NCBI GenBank assembly: GCA_946902875.1
Contig: OX336336.1
Span: 1,100,045 to 1,164,044 of the forward strand
Direction of reading: 5' to 3'
From: Nematopogon swammerdamellus
Taxonomy: Eukaryota > Arthropoda > Insecta > Lepidoptera > Adelidae
DNA: 64,000 nt
This document shows positions 10,080 through 21,097 of the stretch, one piece after another (within the stretch, counting starts at the first letter, position 1; each line of letters starts with the position of its first letter). The notes beneath the pieces are model-generated. The model had not been told where the DNA came from and searched no databases. It worked only from the letters and a program-made list of their open reading frames with translations. A program made the translations under genes and the position numbers.

Positions 10080-10192
10080 CAGGGGTAGCCGCGCGTCGGC
10101 GCACACGCGCCAGCGCGTCAGTCTAGCGCCGGCGACCGATCTTAGTCTCCGTCCGCCGCTCAGGCGGAGCGAACGTGCGCGTCTGTCACAAA
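10080..10192 (+). promoter_or_regulatory. CpG-rich promoter-like region of the THAP exon
   Basis: A compact CG-rich block directly upstream of the THAP start codon. It contains TCAGTC at 10118-10123, which matches the arthropod initiator (TCAGT), about 73 bases before the ATG. No TATA box at the expected spacing. Promoter role is inferred from position and composition. Confidence 0.45.
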
Positions 10193-10272
10193 ATGCCTCA
10201 TTGTGCAGTGCTTTGGTGCAAAAAGTCGTCGAAAAATTCAAACTTGAACACAGATGGAGTCACCTTTCACGA
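10193..10272 (+). CDS. First exon of a putative THAP-domain protein
   Basis: The ATG opens MPHCAVLWC, continues through KKSSKN and ends GVTFH followed by two bases of the next codon and GTAAGT, a near-ideal splice donor at 10273. The start Mx2C-x4-C, a short variable loop and G-V-x-F-H is the opening of the THAP C2CH zinc finger, a sequence-specific DNA-binding fold of cellular and transposase-derived proteins. The second half (FP, the invariant Trp, C-x2-H and AVPTIF-type motif) must lie on a later exon, which I could not find downstream in this window. The exon is phase 2. The CpG-rich upstream block supports a real transcript, but it could also be a stranded or domesticated transposon exon. 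Codons show no stop or frameshift. Confidence 0.6.
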
Positions 10273-10960
10273 GTAAGTACTTTCATTCAATTTGATAGCA
10301 TTTTTCGCTTGAATTTCAGTAACAAACATCGGCGTAAATATGTATGGAGAGCTCTTTTCTGCTTACCCACCATAGGTCGACTATCGTGTTGGATGCAGTT
10401 AGCTCTTGCAATTTTTTTTGTTTATTGATAAATATGTATGTTAAATGTATACAGATATTTCATGCATTCTGCCTTATTGCCAAAGGACATTTCTTCTAGT
10501 CAACCTCAGCAGGTTTCCTCGTTCAATATTCGTTTATCGCGCTTTTTTCATTCAACCAGTACCTACCGGTTTTTACTTTTGAGCGACTCTAAAGGAATTA
10601 ATTTCTTTAGGTCATGCGTCTACCGGGAATTAGTCTTGTTATGCTTAGCATTAACAAAATTAATTCATAATGAATACCCCGTTAGCATTTAGCACTGCTA
10701 AGCGCCCTGATGAATAAAAATTAATGCTAAATGCTAAGCAATAATCACATTTAATTTTAATTAGCATTGCTGTTTCGTTCGTAAAACTTTGTTGGTTCGT
10801 TTGTTTTGGAACGCACAAAGCAATGAAGTATGTGCTATTTATCTGTGGTACTGCTAAATGCTAAATGCTATATAGCGCCTGCGCTCCGCTGCTAGCTAGC
10901 TAGCTAGCATCTAAATGCGAAATGCGATGCGATCATGCGAGTGAGGGGTCGGAATTATCA
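10273..10960. other. Putative first intron; short AT-rich repeats
   Basis: If the THAP exon is real this is intronic. It holds several direct and inverted copies of ATGCTAAATGCTAAG / CTTAGCATTTAGCAT between about 10640 and 10875, and a GCTAGCTAGCTAGC run near 10890. An 84-codon frame at 10438-10692 has no recognisable domain. Confidence 0.4.
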
Positions 10961-11460
10961 TCTGTCACGTGATCATTAGTTTTGGTCATATCTACAGAAC
11001 CACTGGACTTAGACCCATCGTGTTGGTACTCAATCTGAACGTCTCGATGAGATCTATCCATCTGTCACATTAACTATTGTTTTGGTCATAGCTCGAGAAC
11101 CACTGGTGCTAGACCCATCGTGTTGGTACTCAAACTTCAGGTCTCGGTGAGATCTATCCATCTGTCACATGAACTTTTGTTTTGGTCATAACTCCAGAAC
11201 CACTGGTGCTAGATCCATCGTGTTGGTACTGAAACTTTAGGTCTCGGTGAGATCTATCCATCTGTCACATGAACTTTTGTTTTGGTCATAACTCGAGAAC
11301 CACTGATGCTAGACCCATCGTGTTGGTACTCAAACTTCAGGTCTCGGTGAGATCTATCCATCTGTCACATGAACTTTTGTTTTGGTCATAACTCGAGAAC
11401 CACTGGTGCTAGACCCATCGTGTTGGTACTCAAACTTTAGGTCTCGGTGAGATCTATCCA
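10961..11460. repeat. Tandem array, 5 x exactly 100 bp
   Basis: TCTGTCAC recurs at 10961, 11061, 11161, 11261 and 11361 with no length change. Each unit contains TTTTGGTCATA, GAACCACTG, AGACCCATCGTGTTGGTACT and GAGATCTATCCA. The first unit is the most diverged; the last three differ at only a few sites. Stops occur in the units, so it is not coding. Confidence 0.95.
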
Positions 11461-12639
11461 TCTGTTGCGCGACCATCTCTCGAGACACATGTTAGTTCTT
11501 TAGTTCTTTAGTTCAACAATAACAATGTAAATGTCAACAATGTAAACAGTAACAATGTAAATGTCGTAAATTGTGCTTTTAAATTTAATTCAATTGTTCA
11601 AAAGTTACCAAATGAAAATTTTAATATAGATACCGATCTATAAATAAACAATTAAGTAAATTATTGTTCTGTTTCAAATATATGTTTCTATTACAGACTA
11701 CACATCCTTTCATTTGTTATTTTATTAACCCTTATATAACAAATTCACACCGTCAAACTGACAGAGAGACGCATGGTACATTTTATAAGGCTCTAGCTGC
11801 ATGGCTGGTTAGTTTGTTAAAAAAGGCAAAGCCTGGAAAACCTCATTTTACCCTAAAAAAATTAAATATCCAGGTGGGTACTCATAAATTTTTTATGGTA
11901 GGGTAGATTTTCGCGAATTTTTCGCGAAGTCATATTGCAATATAATTTGTCATATCGTTGGCTAAGTAATTAGCAAATAGTTGTTAATAATATAATAATT
12001 TTTTTTTTTTGGTTACAAAACTTTTCGACTTTCTAACATTATTTTTTTAATTTTGGAAAATTCCAATAACAAATACTCCAATAAGATAATACCAATGTAC
12101 GAGGTCTTACATATCATTGTTTTGGAAATTTGATGTAGATTTATAATAAAGTATCCGAGGTATCTCAGAACTTAGAACTATTATCGTGTTTATGCGAAAA
12201 TCTGCAAATTCGCAAAATTGTGAAAGGGGCGTTGCCTTTGTTCATTTAAGAGAAAGTTATATTATTCCCTTGATGTAAAGAAGGGTTAAATATTGTTAAA
12301 TCCGTTTCATCTTTTCATCGCGAATCGACACAATGAGCGACTTATTGTATGAATCCCGTTCAAACGTATGGAAGACTGGCGTCACCTGGCTACCTACTCG
12401 CTCGGCCAATCACGGCGTTCCATGCGCCGCTCCCGCCTCAGACTTCACACCCCTTTGGCGGCTACCTCGGTTCTCATACAAACGATGCCGTATTTCGTAT
12501 CCAGGCTTACTGACTTGTGGTACATCATCAGAGTGAGCGTGGCTTTGCATCACTCGCGTCCACAGAGTGGCAGGTGGCCACACAGCGCACAAATGTTGCA
12601 AGAAATGTCCCGCGACTTCTACGGCTTATATTGTTTTTT
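11461..12639. other. No recognised gene
   Basis: AT-rich. Contains short repeated TTAGTTCTT and AACAATGTAAA motifs (11490-11570) and a GC-richer block at 12340-12620. Small open frames near 11664 and 12333-12650 overlap each other on both strands and match nothing I know. Confidence 0.4.
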
Positions 12640-13066
12640 TAATGGAAACTAACACGGTTGGCTACATCGTCTACAACATCCGTGATGTCAGCCCATAACA
12701 CCGCCGGGTGAACTAGGTGCATTGTCAGTGCTTCCCTTCATTTCATGTCGGCTACACTGAACTGGACGGAAAACACGAACTATTTACATAGCCGTTTCGA
12801 CCGACGTTTCATTCAGTGCGGTGGTACCAACCCGGCCGGGATAAATTAAATTTAAATTAAAATTAAATATATTTTAAGAAGGGAAGGAACCTACAGTTTT
12901 ACGTGGAATCCGAACCACATTCAGCCTCCGACGGTCGAGCGGTCACCCATCCAAGCTAGAACGATAAAAAACCTTTTTTATCGTTCTAGCATCCAAGTAT
13001 TGACCGCGCTCAGGGTAGCTTAACAACAGTCGACCTACCGCACCACTGAGTTAGCGAGGCTGACAA
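12640..13066 (-). mobile_element. Full-length SINE with 5S-like/tRNA-like head
   Basis: On the minus strand: CTCGCTAACTCAGTGGTGCG head, 5S-like GGATGGGTGACCGCTCGACC, a ...GTTGGTACCACCGCACTGAA body, GTTCAGTGTAGCC and the tail ...GTGTTAGTTTCC. The most complete copy in the window, although its 5S-like block is split by a 36-bp palindrome (12955-12990). Non-coding, expected to be mobilised by LINE machinery. Confidence 0.75.
12955..12990. mobile_element. 36-bp perfect palindromic insertion in the SINE
   Basis: Arms GCTAGAACGATAAAAAA and TTTTTTATCGTTCTAGC (17 bases, no mismatch) around CC. ATCCAA directly flanks both sides (12949-12954 and 12991-12996), and one copy is superfluous compared with other SINE copies. 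This looks like a target duplication. Confidence 0.75.
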
Positions 13067-13195
13067 ATTCTTTATTCTTAATTCATCATTCGTATGATAG
13101 TACACAACGCTTGAATTTGTCCGATTCTGTTTTTACAATCCGGTTCGATTACACCCACAAAGAAGAGCTGGCAATAAACTTCGCAGGGGTTTTTT
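13067..13195 (-). mobile_element. LINE-type 3' tail
   Basis: Relative of 2758-2890 and 54290-54355: ATTCATCATTCGTATGATAG, then GTTCGATTACACCCAC and CTTCGCAGGG. On the minus strand it ends in an A/T-rich tail. Truncated. Confidence 0.5.
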
Positions 13196-14026
13196 AACGT
13201 CTTCGATTACAATATATTGTGACTAGCTACACAATAGACACCGCTTACGGTGTTAAAATTCAGTTACTAGAATAACTATAATTTAAGGTTGATAATTTCT
13301 GACCACATAAAATAAAAAAAATTAAACGTCAAAATCAAATCAGGTGTATAGAGCTTTTGTCAGAAATTTTTGATACTTCATTTATTACGGGGAACATTTT
13401 GGAACATGCTACGGGACATATAATTTGAACAGACCAGTAGAGATTCCGTCCGCAACACGTCAACGTTCGCGCAACGTTGCGCGTGTCACGTAGACTCTTA
13501 GAGCGGCATGTTGCGAGGATATTTGCCACCTAGTGCGTGGTTAGTAAACTGCGCAAAGTTGCCTAGAGTTTTACTAGAAATTAGAGGTAACAATAACTCC
13601 TCTCTACCTATTTTCTCCGTGTGAGCCAGCCGACGAGGCTGGGACTACACAAACGGAAATAAAACGTAATCAGAGAACGGAAAAGGTTCAATTCGCCAAC
13701 CGTCCTGTGAACTTATACGGGAAAAGGGAACATCTGACGTGGAGCGCTCGTGTTGTACGAAAGTTTCCGAATGTACTGGTGAAACAGACCGTGTCCAAGT
13801 TTGTTCGGAATTATAAAGCTCGGTCGCGGAATGTGACGACCAATATGGCGCGGTGTCGCATGAACCGTGTGAAATTCCGCTGTTTTGTATTTATTAATTT
13901 ATTTATTTATTAGAAAACAGACAGCCTAATGAATGACACACAGATAAAACATAAGTTGTACATACAGTGCATTCTGGCCACTTTTTGTTTCCATGATTAG
14001 ACTATAGTTGTTAGTGGGATCAAACG
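13196..14026. other. No recognised gene
   Basis: AT-rich with a short GCGCAACGTTGCGC palindrome at about 13471. A 68-codon frame at 13707-13913 is rich in Arg/Lys/Val; no known motif. Confidence 0.4.
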
Positions 14027-14256
14027 TGTATGTGTGTGTGTGTGTGTGAGGGTGTGAGGGTGTGTGTGTGTGTGTGTGTGTGTGTAGTGAGTGTCAATGC
14101 AGTGTAGTGTTGTGTAATATAGTGTGGTGTAGCGTAATGTTTTGTGGTGGTTGTGTATTGTAGTGTAGTGTAGTGCAGTGCAGTGCAGTGCAGTGCAGTG
14201 CAGTGCAGTGCAGTGCAGTGCAGTGCAGTGCAGTGCAGTGCAGTGTAGTGTAGTGT
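14027..14256. repeat. (GT)n then (TGCAG)n satellite-like run
   Basis: TG-rich dinucleotide repeats (14030-14085) followed by GTAGT/TGCAG pentamers; about 17 uninterrupted GTGCA units lie at about 14170-14250. The 89-codon minus-strand frame through it is a repeat artefact. Confidence 0.95.
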
Positions 14257-14259
14257 GAC

Positions 14260-15235
14260 GTGGTGGGATGCGGTGGATGCAGTAGTCACGTACCGGGCAG
14301 TTTCCTTACAGAATTTTGAGACCAGTCCTTTTTAAACCAAACATAGCTATAAATTGTATGTAATATTTACTTACGTTGCAAAATCACTCATTGTCAACTG
14401 GCCACTTGTATTTTCTTCGATTACAGTCTCGGGTCCTCCCCTTCAAGAGAGCCCCAAACGGACACGCGTCAGACCGGCATGGCATTCCCAACCTCTCGCA
14501 TCATCTCGCACTGTACCGAAAGTCCATGGGTCCGCAAAATTCGAATTTAGAACCCTCGAGCGGGCACAAACAACATTCCGACTTTCAAGCGGGAAATCGA
14601 TCGAGGCGCGTCAATAGGTCGAGGTGGAAAAAATATTAACCGAGATAGAAATGTTTGCGAGCGAGGTCTACATTAGCAGGAGATGAGTCTGTTCGTCATC
14701 CCTCAAGAAAGTATTAAGTAGACAGACAGGTCCTCGGCTAGCGCGAGTCGGATTGGCTTTTAGGCAAATGAAGCGTGCGGCGACGACGCCGCAGATCTGA
14801 GAAACAATGGCTGGATGCATCGAGCGAGAGCGCTCTGTGTGAGAATGCGGTGTCGCCAAAATTTCAACCAATCAACTCACAGCAGTTCACACAGTGGTTC
14901 GGGGCCACTCGAATATATTCGGATCATATTATAATTTGACTAGTCCATGAATGGAATATAATATTTTTTATACATCTCATATTATATATTTTATTTTTAC
15001 ATTTTTGTTGCAAATTATCATACAAATTTTCAATAAAAAAAAATTAATTTACAATGTGTATTACAATTAGCATGTATAATGTATTATATAGAATAATAAA
15101 CAAACTGAAACCGAACTGAAACTTTCTGTCGAAATGTTTTCTCATATGTGCAACTCTCCGCATAATGCAGCGACGCCGGCAGATGCTTGCTCACGCATCT
15201 AGACATTCGTCTTGGATCTGTGGTCGGCGGAAGCG
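14260..15235. other. No recognised gene; one diverged repeat
   Basis: About 14760-14900 shares GCTCTGT(G/A)TGAGAA, GTCGCCAA and CAATCAACTC(A/G)CAGCA with 39060-39180, so a repeat family of unknown class is present in two diverged copies. The rest is AT-rich or unassigned. Confidence 0.4.
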
Positions 15236-15260
15236 GCGGGGCGGGGCGGGGCGGGGCGGT
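15236..15260. repeat. (GGGGC)n minisatellite
   Basis: Four to five GGGGC units. Potential G-quadruplex-forming run on the plus strand. Confidence 0.9.
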
Positions 15261-15759
15261 GCCTGGGCCGAGCGCGTCGCGTTTTTGAGTCGCGAGCTGA
15301 CGCGCCACTTAACCCTCCAATCTCTCTACTAACTGGAGCCTACATTTAATATCACCTCCTCGTTCACGCTACTGTTTGTAGACGACGCAGCAGGTGGCGC
15401 GGGCAGTGGCGCGGCGGGGACGGCTGGGACGGGGCCAATATTGTGGTATTACACTATGGGCTCACTGGTGGATTCAAGAACTGTTCTTTGGTGGATTATA
15501 ATATTTTTGTTGGCATGAGATTAATATTTTTTTATGGAACCTTGCACTTGGTAATTTATTAAATTTAGATTTTGGGTATCAATTTTGGGGGACAAATTAG
15601 AAACTTGTTTTCGAGTGTTACAAGCATCATGTGATATTTCTATGGAAACGGCTCGCTATAAGAAATACTAGTATTAATGTTAACTAATTATATAGTTTCA
15701 AAGATATCAAAGAAAATAATTCTCTCTAAATTCCTCTATAAAATATAAAAACTCAAGCG
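15261..15759. other. No recognised gene
   Basis: A CG-rich patch to about 15440, then AT-rich DNA. No feature seen. Confidence 0.4.
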
Positions 15760-15830
15760 TGTATTTACTTAGCCGTCCACCGACTCCTTTAAGTAAGTAA
15801 ACGGAAAATATTTTTGACATTTTAAGGATC
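15760..15830. mobile_element. Arm fragment of a CCCCCGAC-family foldback element
   Basis: CCGACTCCTTTAAGTAAGTA and AACGGAAAATATTTTTGAC match one arm of the element at 3744-4231. The other arm is missing. Confidence 0.65.
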
Positions 15831-15977
15831 TTTAGCTTAGATTTAATACCCACAATATTTTATCTCTTAGTTGAAATGTATTTAATTGTAAGAGTCATTG
15901 CCTGGCGGAGTCTCAGAGGTGAAATTAAAAACAGGGCAATAATAAGATATTAAATTATTATTCCCGTCTAAGCTAAA
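15831..15977. mobile_element. Small MITE-like element
   Basis: TTTAGCTTAGA on the left and TCTAAGCTAAA on the right, 147 bp apart, with ATAT/TTTAAT-rich interior. Target duplication not clear. Confidence 0.4.
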
Positions 15978-16074
15978 AAAAAGATTTGTTTTTTAAATCA
16001 AGGTAAATAACGTCAAGAAAACATCCGAGAACGTCAACTTTTAATATTGCTTCAAGTTGCGCTTGTAGAGGAGT

Positions 16075-16135
16075 GCTCCAGACTCGGAACCAGTACCGCC
16101 CCAGTCCCGCCCCAGTCCCGCCCCGCCCCTCGCTC
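16075..16135. repeat. CCCGCCCCAGT tandem motif
   Basis: Three to four degenerate CAGTCCCGCCC units in a GC-rich patch. Sp1-like GC boxes are possible; no transcript start is evident. Confidence 0.5.
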
Positions 16136-16304
16136 CACCAAAAAAACGTTTAATAAAATATGAAACGTCAAGAAGTTCTGCGGCCGCCCGTCGAGAAAAG
16201 GTTGCTTTCATATTAAGTTAGATTAAAGTAAATGTCGTTAAATATTTTGTTTTTAATCCATCACCTAGGAAATACGAAGGCACTACATCGGAGCAAGCGA
16301 TATC

Positions 16305-16490
16305 AGCCTCGGTAGATCGGTGGTGCCATTCGTCGGCATTCTATAGCCGAAGTTAAGCGCACCGGGCGCGGGCGGCCGTCGTCGAGGCTGGCGTTGTTCG
16401 AATTCCACGTAGAACTGTGTAGGTTCCTTCCCTTGCCTTACTAGGTGGTAGGGTTTATCCGCCCGGATTGATACGACAGCACTGTATGAA
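16305..16490 (+). mobile_element. 5S-like SINE, 5' half
   Basis: GCCTCGGTAGATCGGTGGTGCC head followed by CCGAAGTTAAGC, the 5S rRNA box A sequence, then the family's GTTCGAATTCCACGTAGAAC and GGTAGGGTTTATCC. It stops before the 3' half, at the mariner fragment. Confidence 0.65.
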
Positions 16491-16497
16491 GATACGT

Positions 16498-16702
16498 AGG
16501 TGGATTGAAAAGTTCGCGGCCCAACTATGAAAACAAAATACGGTCCACTAACTTATACAACCATAGCGAAGGATCGTTCTTAAACTGTCACTGTCAACAT
16601 TTTCAAATATCCATTTGCAATATTTTGGAAGTTGTGGCTGTTCAAAGTGCGCGTGTTGAGCCGATTCTGAAATATGGACAGATTTGAGCATCGCGAACCT
16701 CC
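16498..16702 (+). pseudogene. Mariner element 5' end with start of transposase
   Basis: Begins GGTGGATTGAAAAGTTCGCGG, of the mariner terminal-repeat type, and after about 175 bases of leader reaches ATG (16674) reading MDRFEHRE, which resembles the opening of mariner transposases. It is cut there by the end of a CCGACTTC-family element (CCTCCTCCTTTTT...AGTCGGTTAAAAA, 16700-16729). The catalytic domain and right end are absent. Confidence 0.65.
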
Positions 16703-16729
16703 TCCTTTTTTTTTAGTCGGTTAAAAATC

Positions 16730-17320
16730 GTCCATTTGATACAGACAATTTTCTCTTTCAATTAAAAGCCTCCCCGTAAAGTCTCGTATTAACAAAGCAC
16801 AGACAATAACGCTGTACTGTGCGTGTGAAGCTCGATTCTGATGTATACGCATTTGTGACGGACGCTTTGATCTCCTTACCACCCCCCACCCCAACCCCCC
16901 AACCTCCCCCGAGGTCCAGCAGACCCGGACGTACATTAATTATGTAATTAATCCGAGGCCTTCGGTTTTCAATTTGAATGTGTGTTTTTGCATTTCCCTA
17001 CGTGTCGCATCGTGAATATTTTTCCATTGCCACGTGTACGTAATGTTGCTGTTGAATTGTTTCCATTTCTTGTATTTATTACGTTCTCGCTTTAATGTCC
17101 GTGGGTCTAGGCAGGCAATGTCTCCGAATAGATGAAACGATGCCAAATTCGCGCTTCCTATATGATTCAGCAATAACTACAAGCATTTCAAAGATGATTC
17201 AGGAGCCCATATTATGAACAATATTTTTCCGCATAATTTATTTTTTTAAACATTTTATTTGCGTCCGGTTTAGAATTTATCCCCACAAATATTTATTAAG
17301 CCACATATTAGGAAGGCAGT
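16730..17320. other. No recognised gene
   Basis: Contains a C-rich run (16880-16910). Open frames of 71-77 codons on the minus strand lack recognisable motifs. Confidence 0.4.
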
Positions 17321-17324
17321 CTTC

Positions 17325-17720
17325 AGTATAATATGTTGGCATCCTTAGACAAAATACAGCGCCGAGTCGTCCATCCTGTTGGAGACCCAAAACTCACTGA
17401 TCGTCTGGAGTCTCTGAGTAACAGGCATTTTGTATGGTTACTCTTGGGTTACTCAGTCTATTCTGCAGATACTACTGATACAATGGACGCTGCCCAGAGG
17501 AACTTGCATCCTTAATTCCATACCATCCAACCTATCTCCGCAGAACTCGTCGCAGAAAAACTGAGCACCTTTTTGTTGATGACATCTGCCTTCTAAGAAC
17601 CCGTGGATTCTCAAAGTTGTTCCTCTGTCGCGTCGCTAGAGCATGTAATTGTTTGCCGGCGAGTGTGTTTCCCGACTTCTTGAACCTGTGCCTAGGTGGT
17701 CTTCAAACTTCATAGGACAG
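17325..17720 (+). pseudogene. Jockey/CR1-type LINE, C-terminal relic
   Basis: One frame gives LASLDKIQRRVVHPVGDPKL then TDRLESLSNRHFV, and after frameshifts YHPTYLRRTRR, LRTRGFSKLF and FPDFFNLCLGG. The pattern xIQRRxxxLxGDPxLxxxLxSLxxRRxV ... RTRR ... FPxxxNLxxFK is the region after the reverse-transcriptase domain in Jockey/CR1-like elements. At least two frameshifts; the polymerase itself is missing. Dead 5'-truncated copy. Confidence 0.7.
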
Positions 17721-19620
17721 GCTGAACAGCCCTACAACGCTACCTTACTATGTCAGGTATCGCGCGCGTGTCGCCGACGAATGCCCAAAATGGGCATAAT
17801 ATTAGACGAACTGCTAGGCCGCTATACCCATACTAGTTCTCATTAAAATAATTTAAGATAATATGATTTTTTATTTTTATTTCATTAAAATACACAAATA
17901 GGCCAGCTGAATTATTTAGAAGCTATGGGCTGAATGCGAACTAACAACTCATCTATTTGATAAGGGTTGATGTTGGCCGGGCTAGTTATGAAAGCTGCAA
18001 AACCCCTACAAAACACCAGACTTATGGAGTAATTTAGAAAACGCCGCGATAGCGACGAACAAGAAGTCTAGCCAAGAACATCAAGAGCCGCAGAACAAAA
18101 ATAGGCTGATTGCTCGCGTCGCACGCGCTCCGGAGCTAAACTTCACTCGTCTGTGACCAAGAGCCTATTCAAATTAAGTCAAATTCACTGCCATCTTGAG
18201 TAGCGAAATCGACTCTCGCCACATTTTCGCCAAGCGAGCGAAAGCGATTTGAACAGGGCATAGCCTCCTACACCCGTCCGCGTCGTTCCATTCATGCACG
18301 TTTCGTCTGTGAGTTTTGAATTGTCAAAGTTAATAACTCGAGCGTCGTCGTCAAACTTATAAACTGCGCGAGGAATAAAGTCGAGTCGAAAGAAACAAAG
18401 GAAACAACTTCCAGCAGCGGTCCGAGCGTGAGTCGCGAGCACTCGAATCTTTTTTATAACTTGTCTCACTCAAAAACACAAATCCTCGTCTTTTGTAAAA
18501 ATATTCGTGATTAAAAACTCAACCGCTGCGAATTAAATACGTAAATTGTACACGTCTTTAACTGTGGACTATAAAGGTAGGTTTTCGTTCGTACCTGATG
18601 TAAGACTGATTGTGAATCGAGGAGTGATAGCGAAGCGACGAGAACATTATGACGGAGAAACAGTAATTCATATGTTGTAACTTAGTACTACCCGAAGCAA
18701 CCCCTAACGCCAGATATTATTATAGTCGATAGATATTCTAAGTTATGGTCATTGTTTTCACTTAAACGAAGAAAATCGTCGCTGCGTTGACTTTTTCACT
18801 ATCTGAAACATCCTTAAAATAGGCAAAGATTAATTATTTAATTAAAAGTGTCTCAATATGATGGGTATTGTACAGTACATGCTTAGAACTTCTTTGTATG
18901 CATTCTATATGTTTTAACTAAAATTAAGTAAATTAGTCATTAAATTGCACACAAAACGTTGTGAATCTCTATTACATTGAAGTCGCATCATCTGCTTGCA
19001 ATAGCGCGCTTGTCGCACCCTCCGTCGCGTCGCGGTCGTCGCACCGTCCAAAACGGAACTTTATGAAAGCTTTGCGTTTAAATTGTCTTTTTATGTAGAT
19101 TTATTGGCGGCTGGCAAAGTTGACTCGTATGTTTCATTGCTCTCATCTTAAGAGATGAAAGGGGTAGGGGCACAGCGAACAACTTGAATCTTGCGCGGTT
19201 AAGAATACATTGAAGTTACTCGCCAAATTAATTATTATATAAATTTTCAAACAAAGCGCGTAGACGTAATGTAAGCAAACCGGCTATTTTACAAGGAGAC
19301 CTTGGGTTTGCCGTTCGATAGCTTTCGATTAAGTACAAAGAAAGTTTACCAACCACCAATACGAGGTCTGCTCAAGGTGATCATGGAAAACATATCAAAC
19401 GCAAAGCGACCTCTGCGCAGTAACAATTTTTCAAGATAAAATAAATTTGGATTAGGACCTCAGAAATATGTTTTTAATTATATAAATTGTGTTCTAAATA
19501 CAAACATTTGTAAGTGGAACGAAATTGCTGGAAAATTGGGAAATCATAAAATGTTACGACAACCCTTCTCTGGAGCTTGTGGAGCCTATTCCAGGCCAGT
19601 CTCCTCGCCAGCACCGGGGA
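17721..19620. other. No recognised gene
   Basis: Nearly 1.9 kb of mostly AT-rich DNA with GC-richer patches at 18110-18300 and 19005-19050. A 94-codon minus-strand frame at 18185-18469 has a weakly basic composition but no motif I recognise. No repeat signature seen. Confidence 0.4.
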
Positions 19621-19629
19621 TCTCTCTCT

Positions 19630-19722
19630 TTACAACTGTACGCATTACAAGTTACACTCCTTACAACTGTACGCATTACAAGTTACACTCCTTACAACTG
19701 TACGCATTACAAGTTACACTAC
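19630..19722. repeat. 3 x 31-bp perfect tandem repeat
   Basis: TTACAACTGTACGCATTACA starts at 19630, 19661 and 19692. Because 31 is not a multiple of three and no unit has a stop, the same repeat is open in all three frames and gives three overlapping 67-95 codon frames; these are artefacts. Confidence 0.95.
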
Positions 19723-19904
19723 ATGCAGCGGCGACTCCTCTCAGTTGGCGAGGTTGGCGCCGCCAAACCAAATAAAATGAATGACACCATTAATACAGAA
19801 GTATCAGGCTAAAATAAATGTGAAAAAAATTCGGAGTTATATTATTTATGTCATATAATCCACGATTAATAAGATAAAACGTCAATCCCGTACCCGTTAC
19901 ATAA

Positions 19905-20290
19905 TTTGAAATTTCGCGCGCGTCAAACGCGGGCGACGACGAATGACGACACATCAAGGCATTCATTGGCCGGTTGGCTACATTTTGAAGCGCCATCGTA
20001 TTCCATACAAGGCGGAAGCGACCGATGTCCCCCCCCCCCGTCCCGCGCGGACCCGCTGATCAGCCTTTCGAGTTGGCGCAGCGGGGAGTGCATTAGTGAC
20101 GCGGTAGCGAGTAGAGCGAGCTAGCGAGCGAGCTAGGTGTGTGTGTTGCGTGTGCGGGTGTGTGCGCGCTGCGTCCACACGACGAGTATTCTTGTGCTGT
20201 GCGACGTGCGATGCGATACGACTAGCGAGCTAGGCTAGGTGTGTTGTGTGCGCGTGTGTGTGCGCATTGGCTCGCGAGTTGATAGCTGCA
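19905..20290 (+). promoter_or_regulatory. CpG-rich, promoter-like block
   Basis: Dense CG and GCGAGC/GTGTGTGCGC motifs, including AGCGAGC(T)AG repeats at 20100-20130 and 20222-20240. A short open frame follows at 20376. This would fit a housekeeping-type promoter; inferred from composition only. Confidence 0.3.
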
Positions 20291-20375
20291 TATATTCCGT
20301 TATGTAGGTATGGACTTTGTATGGATGAATCCTGTGCAGTGTTGTAAAATTTAAAGTGATTTATTGGTAATTATA

Positions 20376-20483
20376 ATGGCAAACTACTACCGAGCTATCT
20401 ACGGAGCACTCAAGGACAAGAGAGACTCAGTAATTTATGGCACTCTTACATATCTGTGGAAAAAGAGTTGCCAACAAAATTGA
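20376..20483 (+). CDS. Small open frame or first exon after a CpG island, unknown
   Basis: 35 codons starting MANYYRAIYGALKDKRDS and ending KKSCQQN. The start is the first ATG after a CpG-rich block with a plausible context (ATAATGG). It resembles no family I know. The frame might be a leader peptide, a first exon spliced before the stop, or chance. Low confidence. Confidence 0.2.
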   Translation: MANYYRAIYGALKDKRDSVIYGTLTYLWKKSCQQN

Positions 20484-21095
20484 GGAAGAAAGAAGATTTT
20501 CACGATCGAGTCATCGAAAATTTCTTGTCTGTGGAACGAAGAGTGGACTTCATGTACAAATAAAATGTAACAATTCAAGCTTGTGTGCCTGTCTCGTCGT
20601 CGTCGTGCCAGAGGAGACGTCGCTGTTGTCGGCTGCACCTCGACAGCTTTGACACAACCAGTAGGTACCTATCATAGAGAAATAATATACGGGGGTTTTA
20701 TACGTCTATGGTACCTATCTACAGACAAATTAATCGTAAGTGAGCAAAATAAATCATTTAAACTAAATATTATAAACTATCTATATCGTAATCTTTCAGT
20801 TTTTGAACTCATTGTGGTAGAAATAAATTAACGCGTAGGACCAATGGTAGGTACCTAAGTTATGAAATTATGAAAAAAAAATCCTTAGCCAGAGCCAACC
20901 CAATATTCAGGACCAGGAGTCGCCGCTGACTACATGGCTGGTTAGCGCCATTATTATGTTATTTTTTAGACGCACAAACATTTACTTATGATATGGGAAA
21001 GAAATCCGAAAGAGGCAGTATCGCGTCTTTATGACTCGTATTTTCGTAAAACCGTCAAAAATCATCAAATAGCATGAAATAAATGCGGAAATAAA
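20484..21095. other. No recognised gene
   Basis: Contains TCGTCGTCGTGCC near 20596 and otherwise AT-rich DNA. Nothing assigned. Confidence 0.4.
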
Positions 21096-21097
21096 AT

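Noticed and set aside
14020..14289. 89-codon His/Thr/Cys-rich frame
   Set aside because: Translation of GT and TGCAG microsatellites.
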